DNA of 64,000 nucleotides from Fusarium oxysporum f. sp. lycopersici 4287 (lineage: Eukaryota > Ascomycota > Sordariomycetes > Hypocreales > Nectriaceae). A program made the position numbers and the translations under genes. Below are positions 1-12,218 of this stretch, one piece after another. The notes under the pieces are model-generated. The model was not told the origin of the DNA, searched no databases, and saw only the letters and a list, made by a program, of their open reading frames with translations. Each line of letters starts with the position of its first letter. The first letter of the stretch is position 1. Location: assembly GCF_000149955.1 (NCBI RefSeq), contig NC_030986.1, positions 2,634,084 through 2,698,083 of the forward strand. The letters run 5' to 3'.

Positions 1-99
1 ACATCTTAACACATCCCAGGACAAAGTTACAATATTTATGAAGCAACCCTCAACTGAGCACTTCTCCCCATGTGCGCTAACTATTCGCCTCCAGGTCAC

Positions 100-3000
100 C
101 TATCGTGATCGATAAATGCGACTCTGGCGTGCAGGGTAATTTGCTTGAGCCTGAACCCTTCTACGCCTCGACTCATATGGTGGCGATGAATACTCTGCCG
201 GTTGGGCAGCTAGCTGCGTGGTTGGAGGAGCCGCCCAATATGCCGGTTCGACTGTTTGTGATATGACTGTCGGCTCGCCGTAGATCCCCTTTCCTGGTCG
301 CCCAAATAACCATCGAGCCAGGTTTCCTAACTCTCCCATGAACCAGAGTCCTAGGACAATGACGAGAACCGTCACTGGTATAGCAACCACCCAATACAAC
401 CACTGTGAGTAGTTCATATCGCGGACATCAGTCGTGTTCATGCCAAATATACTCGAAACCGCGCTGATGGGCAAGAAAATGATAGTAACAAGGGTGAAGG
501 CATAGATAGCGCGCTCCTGTCGGTCTCTTGTGAAGTCCATCTTATATGCAATCGCCCGCTCGAGGTCTTTAGAAAAATCGCTGAAGCGTCGAAACTCAAA
601 CTCGCGTTGCTCGATGAGACGTGAGCATTCGAGGAAGAAGAGACCGCGTAAACCTCCCGCATCTGTAGGAGACAGTTTTGAAGATGAAGCCAAATCGAAC
701 AGGAAGTCATCATCCAGTCCCATATAGTCGTTCGCAGTTGTAACCTCCTGAGCATAAGAAACAGGGACAATTCGATTATAGTCCTCATCCTGACGTTGTG
801 AGTGAGGCGGCGGCAAGGCCTCCGAGTAGTGCCGTTTGTTGCTGTACTGCTTCTCTGCCTCTTTCAACACGATTTCATGCTCAATCTGACTCACGACAAT
901 GTCTTCTGTATCAATAGCGGTGAGTGACTTTCGTAGTCGATAGATAAGCGACTTTTGCTTCCAGAGTGTTCGCTTGACGGCCACGAGCTCTTGTTGTACT
1001 AGATCGAGCTGATGTTGAAAGGACCTGTCGGAGGGTTTCGACGTGATTGCATGATCCTAAGCATGTTAATAGCCGACCCGGGTTATGGCGTTATCTGTAT
1101 CGAAACATACTAGAGAGTCAAGATACTGAGAGTAAGTATCGCATATGTCATCAGATTTGCCGACCTGATCTTGCAACAGGCCCATTGTGATGAGTGAAAG
1201 CACTTCAAGCGGCAATACAATAGCCTTTTCTAGCAAATTGTTGTCACCGAATCCTTGCGCCAGCTTTTTGGAACCCGTACCGATGAGCTCTTCGGCCCTC
1301 CTCATCCGATCATCCCACTTAGGGTCGTCATTGGAGCCATAGACTATGGCCATGGTGATGTAAAGCCATGCTTTGGAGAACTCGGGCGGCATTTCAACTT
1401 CAGCTCGCTCTTGATCGGATGAATACATGACGAGATTTTGGAGGGCGAGGAGATTTCGCGTCAAGTCTCTGAGAGAGACCCGGAGGCTACCGGCGATGTC
1501 AGAAACCGGCCTACCATCTAGCATTGTTACCTTCATGTTGGGGTTAGCACGCCCACTATAGAGAATCTCTGCCTATCACCTACCTCAGTTATGGATCTGA
1601 CCGCGCCCCAGAACTTTCCGACCATGGGGCCTTGGAAATTTGTGGGTAAAAAGAAGCTGTAAACAATATCGGCAGCGTTGAAGACATCCACCTTTTCCTC
1701 GTATGCACGTCGTAAAGAATCACTCTCAACTTCCTCGATTCGACCAGATAACTCGACTAGATAGTCATAGCACTCCTTTCTCGTGGCTTCTTTGCAGGTC
1801 TTATATGCCTTCCGATCCGTATAGGTTGTATCACATGTTAAAAAAGTCTCAGCCGCATCCAGCTGAGCTTCAAGGAGCTTGAAACCAGTCCCCTGGATTT
1901 GAGGACCTCTGGAGTCCCCTGTCGCCAAGGCCAGCATATGAGCAAATTCCTGTGTCCCGGGTTTACCCTTTCCACCATGCGTACTTGGGAGAACTTGAGG
2001 ATCTGGCCGTAGAATGGCTCGTGGGGGAGGGTCAGGCAGGGAACCTAGCTTCATGGTGATCTTAAGTGACATCGCCTTGACGGCCGAGGCCAATTTGAGT
2101 ATTCTGGGCCATGTGTATGCTGTGACGGCTTGATCCTTGTGCCAGAACTCTGGAACTTTAGGCCAGAATGCTTGGAACTTAGACAGGAATCCCTGGTGTA
2201 AAGTGTCAGATCTGTAATTGGACGAGGAAGCTTGACTTACAAACCACGTCCGGCACTCATCGGCATCAAACGACCAAACAACCGAATCGCCGTATGCCAC
2301 CAATATTCGCCCTTTGCGTTCATTGACTACAGCACGAGATGGGCGTTCTTTAATCTCAAGCCCTTGGCCGAGCAAATCGTCTCTAGTCATCGTCCCACAT
2401 GTTACTATTAAGCCTTTTTTTTTTATCGTCAGTGAGTTTCCTATTGTATCGGTGAAGGAGTCGTTACTGTTATCAATGACAAGGCACCACAGTTGAGATA
2501 TATGGAAACACTCTCCGCGTTCTGCAGTTCCCAGCTGAACCACCGCTTGCTCCATGTCCCTTGCCACAGTGTTTCGGGAGTACTGGACTTGCAGCAAGGT
2601 CTGAGCTGGAAAAAGAGATGCGCTGGCAGCTGCGAGTAGACCAGAGTACTGCTCGAGTGAGAAGAAGGGAATACAAATCCACCGTGCTGAGCCAGTCACT
2701 GAACCGGACGACATTGCCTCGGCTTTTAGTGGTTTCAATGGTACCTCGATGTATTTCGGGTCCAAGTATCCAACCTTGGCACCTTTAGGATTGGTCCTAG
2801 ACTTCACACAGGTCTTTTTGACATCAGCACGAAGCCTCGTTACGGCCTTCTTTTCCAGCTCTGTCAATCCGGAGATCCGGCTAATCTCAACCTGATACGA
2901 ATCGTCAGCTTGAAAGCGTGTGCACATGAAGAAGCTGGCTTACCCAGAAATCTTCAAAGTTCATCACGTCCTGTGGAACGTGGCTGTTCAAAGTCAGTAC

Positions 3001-3924
3001 AACTACAGTTTCTCCCCCTCAATAGTTGAAGAAGCTTACAGCCAGCGGAATAGAGAATTTTTCTGTCCTTTAGGATCATGAACAAGATTTAAGACTGCTG
3101 CATGAGAACCACCCATTTCAGCACTCCCAGTATAAGCCGAAGAATGAACAAGTGTCATCTGAGAGCGTGAATTAGATACTGTCTCGTCCTTCATGAGGTT
3201 GGAACGCTCCATAACAATGGTTGTCTCTTCAGACTCAGGAGATTCGACTTCAGAATCGTCTGCTTTCGAGGAATCTATGATCGACTGGGCCCGGGATGAG
3301 AAATCAAACTTATCGTAAGGATCATACTCGTTGCTTGAAAGGCTCCCGCCCCTTGTTCTAGAATACCAGTCACTGTTATATCCTGCAGTGCGCGAGAGAG
3401 CATCACGAGAAAGATATCCCTCACGTCCTGGGATTTTATAGCGTGGGTTTATGGGTGATCTTGACCGACTTCTGTAACGACGGCCGTAATCGCCTCTGTC
3501 ATAAGAGAATTGTCTCTGTCTAGGGCTTTCTTCTTCATCCTCGCCATAAGTTTCAATCGGGCGCGGAGACTCAGTATAGTCTCCATCAGGTGTAGCTGAA
3601 GCCTGGATTGGGAGCTCAGTAAAGGTTTCCCACTCAGTGTAGGTCTGTACCGGAACGTCATCTGTAGACCGTCGAGAAGACGTCCTGGCTACCCGTCTAG
3701 TATCGTTAGGAACACGAGCCCCATCAGTAGGAACATCGACTCTCTCAAATGTACTTCGCCTAGCGGGATACCTGATCTCTCGCCTGCGAGGCCGCGGAGG
3801 ATCCTGCTGGTTGTGAGTCAAGTACCGATAGTGAAATAGCTGTTATACACACCAGGTAATGCTCTTCTATGCGCCCCCAACGAACATGACCACGACCCTC
3901 ACCTGGGTGAGAAGACTCAGCCAT
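100..3924 (-). CDS. CorA-like metal-ion transporter family protein, large fungal form
   Basis: I assembled six exons, all phase-compatible: 3924-3853, 3803-3040, 2983-2944, 2891-1584, 1530-1111 and 1056-100. A further in-frame 48-nt intron is likely at 2238-2191, giving about 1170 residues. The C-terminal exon holds two hydrophobic helices with the motif GMN between them (SSIFGMNTTDVRD), the signature of CorA-type Mg2+ channels. The second helix runs through WLYWVVAIPVTVLVIVLG. The N-terminal 280 residues are Arg/Ser/Asp-rich and look disordered. The middle part carries the block HVPQDVMNFEDFW and the segment SQLWCLVI, which I associate with the fungal CorA-like family. By family it would sit in a membrane and move divalent cations or sense them, but the long N-terminal part is unlike bacterial CorA, so transport is inferred. 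The start ATG at 3924 is followed by MAESSHPGEGRGHVRWGRIE. The 40-nt third exon is needed to keep the frame. Confidence 0.75.
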
Positions 3925-4980
3925 GAAACAGTCTCACCGAGTCAACAAGGGTGAGTGCGTGTACGCTGCCCTCAAGCAAAGACGGGTAAAAAAAGGAATA
4001 GGAAGAGTTCTCCACATGTGGTCGTCCTACAAAAGGAGCTTCGATTCCGCAAAATAAGAGCTTTCACTCAAGAATGTGCCAACCTTAGGTACCTACCAGT
4101 TGCAGGTACCTCAGCTAAGGGAGGTAAGAAAACTTAGGACATACACCTACTATAAGTGAAAAAAGCTTAGGTAAGTTTAGGATAGACTTAAACAAGTTTA
4201 GTAGTACCTTGCCTAGCGTTAGTAGGTCTTTAGATTAGTTATTTGGGCTGGCACCTTTATTACTTACTGGAAGCCTTCTTGCTCCCTGAAGCCCCAATTA
4301 GCATATGGATGCTAATAATAAGCACTAGCTGCCGCTCCTGGCCACTAACATGGATTCAATACACTAGTGACTAGGGGATGCAGATCATGTAGAGGTATAA
4401 TCTGAAGTGAAAAGAATACTCAGATAACGTAGGACATTTTAAAGCCAAACCTGTCGGCTCTCTAGTTAAGGATAATTTATATTTGAAACCTGATGTAAGA
4501 GGTCTTTGGAAACCTCAGTGGTATTACAAGATGGCGACCCTATCCCTTAAGCCAAAGATCGTCGATCGTGAGACAATAATCATGTCGTCACTGGCCTGGC
4601 TATAGTGGTTTGTGACAAGAAATTGCTGAAAGCTTCCACGGTGCTTGAATTCTGCAAGCCGAAGATTACATTGGACGACTCATTGTATAAAACAACGTCT
4701 TTGAATAGGTATGGGTCTAGCATAACCAGAGCGATTGACGATCAGCATTGAGACGCTGTGACCATGTTGTAAGAGACGATTCCAATCCGGAGGCAATATT
4801 ATCAGTATGATGGGGTTTAGCATAAGGAAATAGTAAATCGACAGAACATCTCATGGTCTCGTTACGAAATACTGTTCTAGGTAAACATAGTGAAAATGAT
4901 CGCTCGCTAAATGCTTCCCCTTCATGTTGTGCGCCGAAACGTCAGCAAAATCGCAAGTCTACCCGTACTCCATCCAGCTG
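3925..4980. other. Intergenic spacer with one MITE-like copy
   Basis: Upstream region of the CorA-like gene and downstream region of the sulfate permease gene. No supported gene. It holds TAGGTACC-type motifs near 4085-4115 and repeat copy A (4120-4290). Confidence 0.7.
4120..4290 (+). repeat. MITE-like element, copy A
   Basis: The left end reads GGAGGTAAGAAAACTTAGGA and the right end CCTTCTTGCTCCCTGAAGCC, an imperfect inverted pair. The interior shares the motifs CTTAGGTAAGTTTAGGAT and TAGATTAGTTATTTG with copies C and F. Ends are approximate. Confidence 0.65.
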
Positions 4981-7499
4981 TTAATCGTGCGCTGTTTCTC
5001 TTGATATCGTCCTCTCTTCCACATTGGTTATTGCGTTTTGTAACGCGCTTGTCAAGTCTACATGAAATAATGGTTTGTCCAGGCCATGAACAACAGCACC
5101 TCTCCGCTTCTGCTTCTCGAGGTCTCCTGATGACATTGAGCCATAGTATTTTACCGAGGAAAATCCTCCAATCAAGGGCTCTTCGTCTGTGTTATCCGTA
5201 TGTTTTGGTGTCAGTTCGTGGAGGTCTGTCTCCTGAGCGATTGCTGCAGCAGAGTCCTTGCCTCCGATTTCCGCTACGCTGAAAATTGATTTCCATCTTC
5301 GATGTGCTGTGCCTTCGTTGGGTTTGTATGGGACTCCAAACCCTGCTGACACCAATGCTCTCTTGGACCATCGGTTATTTATGCAAGCAAAATGCCAATC
5401 TACACCGTCAGGAGAGGCATATGAATCGAGCTGATTACGAATATCGATCAGTCGTTGAATCGAGGTGATGTCGACGTTGTTGACAGAACTGAAATCCAAA
5501 ATGACCGCCTTCAGTGTCGGAAGTGCAGAGTCTGGATCTGAATTAACAGGACGTTTTGCAGATTTCCTCGGCCCTGGGTTATTCCACGGTCTGTCGCCTG
5601 GTCGTTCAAAAGCTTCGGGACTGCTGCGTTGCGTGTTGGACTGAATGAAGTCGGTCAGATAGTCCAGAGAGGAGTTGGCATTGGGGTAATTGAAGCCTTC
5701 AGAGAAGCGGTAGATGAAAATTCCGGGATATGGATGATCAACTTCAACTTCGGGGTTCGAGCCATCGCCATGACCAAGGGGGAGAAAAACATTTCTTGCA
5801 GAAACATCAGAATCCTCGATTGTGCCGTACTCTCCAACAACTTTTCGGTGATCATCACCAATAACATGGTCGCCAATGACCGAATGAACTTTTACTTTGC
5901 CAAGAAACCTGCCTTTGGCCTTGAGGATACGATAGATAAACACAGCTCCTGAAAGGAGGACGGTAGCATATAGCCCATCTTCTATTTGAGCGAAGACACT
6001 AACGGTGACACCAGTGAAGAAGATGAAAACCTCGATAGGTGAAACTCTCCAGAACTGGTAAATGGTGTTGGGAGGTGTGACGAGATCTCCTACAGCGTGA
6101 ATGATGACAGCCGCAAGAGCGGCACTTGGTATGTAAAAGAAGACAGCGGTCAATAGGTACGTTGCAAGTAAAACCACCAGTCCAGTGATTATCCCAGCAG
6201 CGGGGGTTCGTACGCCAGCTTTCGACTGAATCGCAGTACGACTGAATGAGCCTGTAGCTGGATATGCCCCAAGGAATGGCCCAACAAGGTTAGCCATCCC
6301 AATGGCAACCATTTCTTGAGATGGATCGATGGTGTAGTTGTTGACGCGCCCAAACGACTTGGAAATCGCCATATGCTCAACAAGCAAGACGATGACGGTA
6401 GCTGGGAGATATGGAACAAAGTCCGAAATGAGCTCCGTTGTTAGCTTCGGAACCCCAATATTCTGGAATCCTTTTACGCTGTTAGCTTTTTGACTCAAAT
6501 AGATGGATTGTGCTGAGATATACCTTTTGGGATTGCCCCTAGAACCTTAAATAGGGGATCGTCTCTTCTATGCATGTTGAGGACCCAGCTCATTACTGTA
6601 TACACTAAAATAACAAAAACCGTACGCATTGTGTTGGTGAAGAACAATAGTCTTTTATGTTTCGGATATCGTTCTGCCGCAGCGGTGAAACCTTGACGGA
6701 TAAGGTACAAAATCGATAGGGCTGAGACTCCGACGATAGCATCGTAACCAGCCTCTCCGAGATGTTCGATCGTATTTGCAAGGACTTTGTATGGAGGGTC
6801 TCGGTTCGAAAATCCTGGCAGACCGAGAAGCGCTGGTAGTTGGCCGACGCAAATTGTGATGGCGGAGCCCGTCATAAAAGCTGAGAGAGAGGTAATGGAA
6901 ATGAGGTCAACTATCCATCCGCATCTGAGTAGCCCAATAATGAGGACAATGAAGCCTGCGATGACTGATAACGCTGACGCAACAATATGGGCCGGGACGT
7001 TTTGTCCCGAATCTTGGACATCCTGAACAACATTCCCAACGACGGTCGAAAGAACTGCAACGGGACCAATAGATATATCCTTTGAGGTACCGAATATCCA
7101 GTAGATCAAGGCCCCTATAAAAGACGAGTAGAGACCAAACTGGGGTTCCAGGTTTGCGAGAATAGCATAGGCCATGCCTTGTGGAACAACTACAGCACCT
7201 ATGGTGATACCAGCGACCAAATCACCCGCAAACCATTGCAGGTTGTAGTGGCTGATCCAAGTAGCGAACGGGAATAATGAAGCTGCATATGCAACAACCT
7301 CCTCCTTCGACGGGACCTGTTCTTTAATCCATTCCGACGATGTGGGTTCAGTTTCGTAGAATGAATTGTGTCTTTGTTCTGAAAAAATGGATGAACTGCT
7401 TGGTATCTCAGCTTGTAGGTCTTGGTTTTGGTCTTCGAGTTTGATGCCCAGAATGTTAGCCACCCCCCTGCCCAACGGGTTTGTGTGGCCTAGCATCAT
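4981..7499 (-). CDS. SulP/SLC26 sulfate permease with STAS domain
   Basis: Two exons, 7499-6524 and 6470-4981, are joined in phase across a 53-nt intron (donor GTATATC, branch GCTAAC, acceptor AAAAG). The junction reads AIPKGFQNIGVP, as expected for the family. The protein is 821 residues, typical for fungal sulfate permeases. The SulP signature region appears as VAGITIGAVVVPQGMAYAIL (about residues 90-110), followed by roughly 10-12 hydrophobic helices up to about residue 520. The second half has QEMVAIGMANLVGPFLGAYP and TGSFSRTAI. A STAS domain follows near residues 600-740 (LKAVILDFSSVNNVDITSIQ). The protein should import sulfate across the plasma membrane, with the cytosolic STAS domain regulating it. 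It resembles the Neurospora CYS-13/CYS-14 class, which is sulfur-regulated, but I found no convincing CYS3-type site upstream. ATGATG allows starts at 7499 or 7496. Confidence 0.92.
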
Positions 7500-9653
7500 G
7501 TGTATCGGTTGATGTCAAAAACTATTTCCTTTGAGAAGAAGATCCAGACTACGGTAACCAAGGATGACCTCACCCTTTAGCTTCTTTTCAAAATAAAACG
7601 GTCGCTAACTCAGGCAGAACCATCGCTCGTATGTGTCTGTCAGCTCTGATCCTAATGATGGGAAACCTGCTCTGAAGTAAAGCAGTGATCACCGGACCAG
7701 CTGTAGCTAACCGATTTCATATAGAGGCGTGGAGGTCTGAGCTGTTCAAGAAGGGGTAAGGTAGACAGTAGCTGGCTTAGGACTGTTCTTCTTGCAAATA
7801 GGATAATAGCAAATGTGTTGATCTTTGATCTTGTGGTCTGGGGTCTTAGTTCAGGCCGATGACGAATATCGTGGGGTGTAAGGCGACATAGTCGTTGGAG
7901 GTTGCAACGTGGGATATGAGATGAGTTCTCAAAATTGGAAGACAGTAAAACGGGAATCTGACAATGCGTTTTAGCTGGGATAACTGTGTAACCTTAGTTC
8001 TTCAAAAGGCAAAGTAAGGAGGCCATAAATCGAAGAAGACCAGCGCTATGGTGTGGCAAGAGCTTCAATCTTGTATTTAAAGAGTGGTAAAACTCATGAT
8101 GAGCCCGGAGAAACTAGTGGTCCCCGAGCCATCGGTAATCGGCATTGTGTGGAGAGGAGATATGGAGGGGCAGGATGAACACTGTTGTCATGGCTTCTAT
8201 TCAGCGGCTTCTCCATCTTTTTCTGAATAAATGACAAAGTCGTGTGGCGCTTGGTCAGCTTGTGAACATTCAGCATGATATAAAAATGGGTGTTTTTCGA
8301 TGTCGCAATCGCCACTTTTCCCTTCATGGCAATAGCGTAACAAGATCAGGAAAATAAGCGTATCAAACCCCACGTCTGAGATCCTGTAGTCCCAAGTCAG
8401 AAAACCAAGAATGTGACATGATTAGCGATATCCCGAGATTTGCGATAATAGTCAGCAAATTTTCGAGATGATAGATGAGCATATGGCAATGACAGTTTCT
8501 CGTTGACGTGATACCTAAGGTAGGTAATAGAGCAAGAATACTTCAGACCTAAACCTGAGTACGGTGCTGATGTTTACTAATTAAAAGTTCTACTAAATAT
8601 ATCCTAAACTTACCTATATCTACCTAAATCTTCTTATCACTTTAGAAGAGAGCTCCTAAGTTTTCTTGCCATATGGCTTATAAGCCAAGTTTAACAAGTT
8701 GCAGGGATTATTGCTACCTACTTCCACAACTACCTTCCTACCCAGGTCTCCAATACCATAGGCTTTCAAGATATCTTCTCAATTGGCGAGCACTAATAAC
8801 TAAGGTACAACTAACATAGTAAAAGGAAAGAGAACCTGAGGTCGTGCTATTGAAAAAGCAGGAAACAGACCAAGAAGTCTGAGGTTATCAAACTTTGAGA
8901 TTTTTTACTTAGAAGTAGTTTATGTGAATTACCTAAATATTGTCTTTCTTCAATTTCCGGAGTTTATTGCAATCTGGAAAAAAAAATATAACAACCAACA
9001 TATGGATGCCTAGATGACTAGGTACGTTCAATATTTCACTGCCTGCTAAAGGTGGTATCTAACTACTAACCTACTAATCCAATACTTGCTTGCATGAACA
9101 TCCGCCTATAGGTGTTTGATAAGTCGGCGAATCGGTCCATCCAGCTCCGAACCGACCTCAAAATAGCACACCTGAAACCCAACCTCTTGATAAATGATGT
9201 GCATTCCTCAATGTCGTGGGCAGGCAAACACCAAGACATCCAAAGTAAGGGGCCAAACAGCCTTCGCGAGTTATCGAATTAATAACAATGTGTCGACTGA
9301 ATGTTGAGAGGATCTGCTATAAGAACAATTGGTGGTAGTGGTCAGCCTGAGCAAGATAGGTTTCAATAGGTCTTACTTAGTGTAGAGGTTAATTGAAGAA
9401 CGCGAAACCAACACGATTCATCATTGTCCCTGCATCCACATCACGTCCCTTTCACACTTCAACTCAGCCTCCAGCCTCCCCGCTAATGGAATACTGCGCT
9501 CCGAACGACTAAAGCCCGTTCTCAGCGTCATCAGCCCTAATTAGTATCCCCATCAATTCGGTTATCTGGCTCTTTCTCGCATATATTGTCGTTTAACACC
9601 CATGCCTACCCCTATCGTCGTGGTTTGACAAACTCTCCTCAAGCATCGCAACC
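7500..9653. other. Divergent intergenic region (SulP / Bub2-like)
   Basis: A 2.15-kb region between two divergent genes that must hold both promoters. No coding region is supported. Repeat copy B lies at 8529-8671. A short upstream ORF (ATG 9602, stop 9626-9628, 8 codons) precedes the Bub2-like start codon at 9654. Confidence 0.65.
8529..8671 (-). repeat. MITE-like element, copy B
   Basis: Reverse-oriented copy. The right end TCCTAAGTTTTCTTGCC is the complement of the family left end. The left end AGCAAGAATACTTCAGACCT is the complement of the family right end. The interior has TAAACTTACCTATATCTACC. Confidence 0.65.
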
Positions 9654-11208
9654 ATGGAGCCGCCTTCGAACTCCAATTCTAGCATCAAATCGGCGATCCC
9701 CTCACTCCCCGCCCCAGTTACCACACAACTCCAGGCCCCGCCATCGCCGCGGACTCATCGCGCCCTTCGACGACTTCAATCCGCGCACACTCTTGGAGCC
9801 CGCGCACGCGAGCAAGGCACGCCCTCACTCATCTCTCAGCAGCGCCACCGCGACACCCAGCGCAATGCTTCACCTACAAGACCGTCACAAGCGCCTCCTG
9901 CTGCTTCAGGCACACCCAGCTTCTCCCAGAATATCAATCGCTCACCTCAGCGCGGGCGCGCTAATAGCGATGCCACCCCGCCACTTATTCACCAGATGAA
10001 TGTTGTCACAGCCAGCAAGCGTGCTGGGAGTAAGAAACCCGTATTCTCGCATGGCCATCTGCCTCTTCATCAGATTATCCGCGAAGGCCCAACGGATGGT
10101 GATTTCTTGGGCGCTTTGGAGAGCGCACGGTGGAAGGTTATTGATGAAGGTGTCAAGAGTGCTGAGGATGGCATGGTAAGAGGACTGTTCAGGTGCTCCC
10201 AGCATGATGTACTAACAGCGGTCTTGGGTAGTCAACATTGAGAATATACGTCTGGCTCGTCCTCCTGGACGCTCCTATCCTGTCGACCGATGACTACCTC
10301 GCCCTCATCCACCGAGGAGCCTCTCCGGCTTACTCCAAGATCCGCAACGACACTTTCCGCACACTTACGACCGACCCTCTCTTCCGTCGCCGTGTCAGCG
10401 AGGCTAGTCTGATTCGTTTACTTAACGCCATTGCATGGAAGTTACACGATGCGCGTGAGGAACAACGCCAAAGCCGCCCTAGTAGCAGCCGAGCTTCACT
10501 CCCTGGCGGTAGTAGCGTCTCCGGTCGTTCTCAGTCAGGCACAAGCACGTCATCACCAACTGCTCGCAGTCGCGCGCGGGCCTTAACACTTACGACCGAG
10601 GGTTCTGAATCCGGCGCAGGCGCTGCGACTCTAGAACCCGGCACCTACGTTCAGGGTATGAACGTTCTGGCAGCACCATTTCTTTACGCAGCTCGCAGCG
10701 AAGCGGAAGCATTCGTTGCGTTCCACTCCCTGTTGACTCGAGAATGCCCGGGGTATATTCGCGGTGCCATGGACGGCGTTCATCGTGGCCTTGCTCTGGT
10801 TGATAAGGTCCTTGCCATTGTTGATCCCAAACTAAGCATGTACCTTACTGCGAAGGGTCTTTCGGCTGAGATCTATGCTTTCCCTTCCGTTTTGACGCTG
10901 TGTGCATGTACACCACCGCTTCCTGAGGTTTTACGGCTTTGGGACTTCTTGTTCGCCTATGGTCCTCATCTTAATATCGTCTGCATTGTCGCGCAGCTTA
11001 CAATTATGCGGACTCAAATTCTTCAGTCACCCAGGTAAGGATTATGCGAAAGCCTGACTCAAATAATTGCTGATTTCCAAATAGCCCAAATAAGGTCTTA
11101 AGATCCTTCCCCCAGCTTAACGCTGATCTCGTCAAATCCGTCACCATTGGCATTATCAAGAAGATACCCGACGATGTTTATGCTGAGATCGTTTCTCACG
11201 CTCTTTAA
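9654..11208 (+). CDS. TBC-domain GTPase-activating protein, Bub2/Cdc16-like
   Basis: Three exons (9654-10175, 10232-11034, 11085-11208) join in phase to 482 residues. The first junction gives DGMSTLRIYVWLVLLDAP and the second ILQSPSPNKVLRSFP. The first 115 residues are Pro/Ser/Thr-rich and probably disordered. The TBC domain follows: RIYVWLVLLDAP carries the usual position of the arginine finger region, and TYVQGMNVLAAPFLYAA matches the YxQGM(N/S) motif with the catalytic-glutamine position. Further family blocks are ECPGYIRGAMDGV, LSAEIYAFPSVLTL and LRLWDFLFAYGPH. Bub2 works with Bfa1 as a GAP for the Tem1 GTPase in the spindle-position checkpoint and septation network. The fungal orthologue has this short TBC architecture, but here the N-terminus is longer than the roughly 306-residue yeast protein. 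Assignment to Bub2 rather than another TBC GAP is likely but not proven. Confidence 0.82.
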
Positions 11209-12218
11209 ATATGGGGCATCCTTTGTATTTCTGGATTGACTTACAAGCGCTGTGACCACTCCGGGTGATACAGGGGCACAACATGACTGAGCAGGGGTCT
11301 GGTCGCGAAACTCATAAACTGACGTGCATACTGCCACGCAGATGGAAAGTTTATTTCGAACCACTCGTCCGTTATCCAGCGGCCTATAAAGATGTTTCAG
11401 GGTCTCGCAACAAACACTCTAATCCTGGCCGATATTGCCAAACTCAATTGTAAACAACCGGCAAGCGGGAAAGGGCATTGTACCCAAAAGTGGGTTTTGG
11501 TTTATGTTTTTTTATGATTATTGAAACGCGTTATGATGGGACGATGGATGGTACTTTAATGATGCTCGATATGAGCTTGAGCGGGTTTCAACGGGTACTA
11601 GAGGGTTCCGACAGAGACGGATGCTCTAGGATGAATGAATGAATATACGATTGGTTATCTATTATCTATTTACATGTGACTCGTATCATATTGCGAACTT
11701 ACTGCATCGTCCACGCATGCCTGTTGGGTCATATTCGACCCTTTACCAATCAAACTCAGCGCCGGCTTACATGCATATGCTTTTCATCAGACGACATTCA
11801 AGCTTCTAGCTTCATCAAGAAGATCTGAGTGTATAGCTTTTGTCTATCACCACTCAAGTATGCCTGCCATGGTTGGGAAGTTTTCGTATCATGGACGAAC
11901 GACACGTCTTAACAGGATTGCTAAGTTGTTTCAACCCAAGTCTCCGGCGCAATACCCCTCGTATAGGCAGTGCCATTGGACTCATGTTGCACCCAAGGCA
12001 CGCATAGGTACTTGATTAGAGTCTTGCCATAGGGGTCACGCTAAGATCAACTCTAGTAGGGCATGCAACTAACCATAGCAAGATCCAAACGGCGCGGGCC
12101 AAGCCGAGCAAGACTTAACAGAATCAGCCAAACATTTGACACGCTTCAAGGGGGCTGAGAAACTTGTTGGCCCGTTCTGGGTTGGTCAGTGAAGGCCCAT
12201 CCAGCACCCCCTAATGAT
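11209..12218. other. Convergent intergenic region
   Basis: Between the 3' ends of the Bub2-like gene (+) and the PAQR gene (-). The open frames here are short and show no family features, so it reads as two 3' UTRs plus spacer. A GAATGAATGAAT micro-repeat lies near 11631. Confidence 0.6.
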
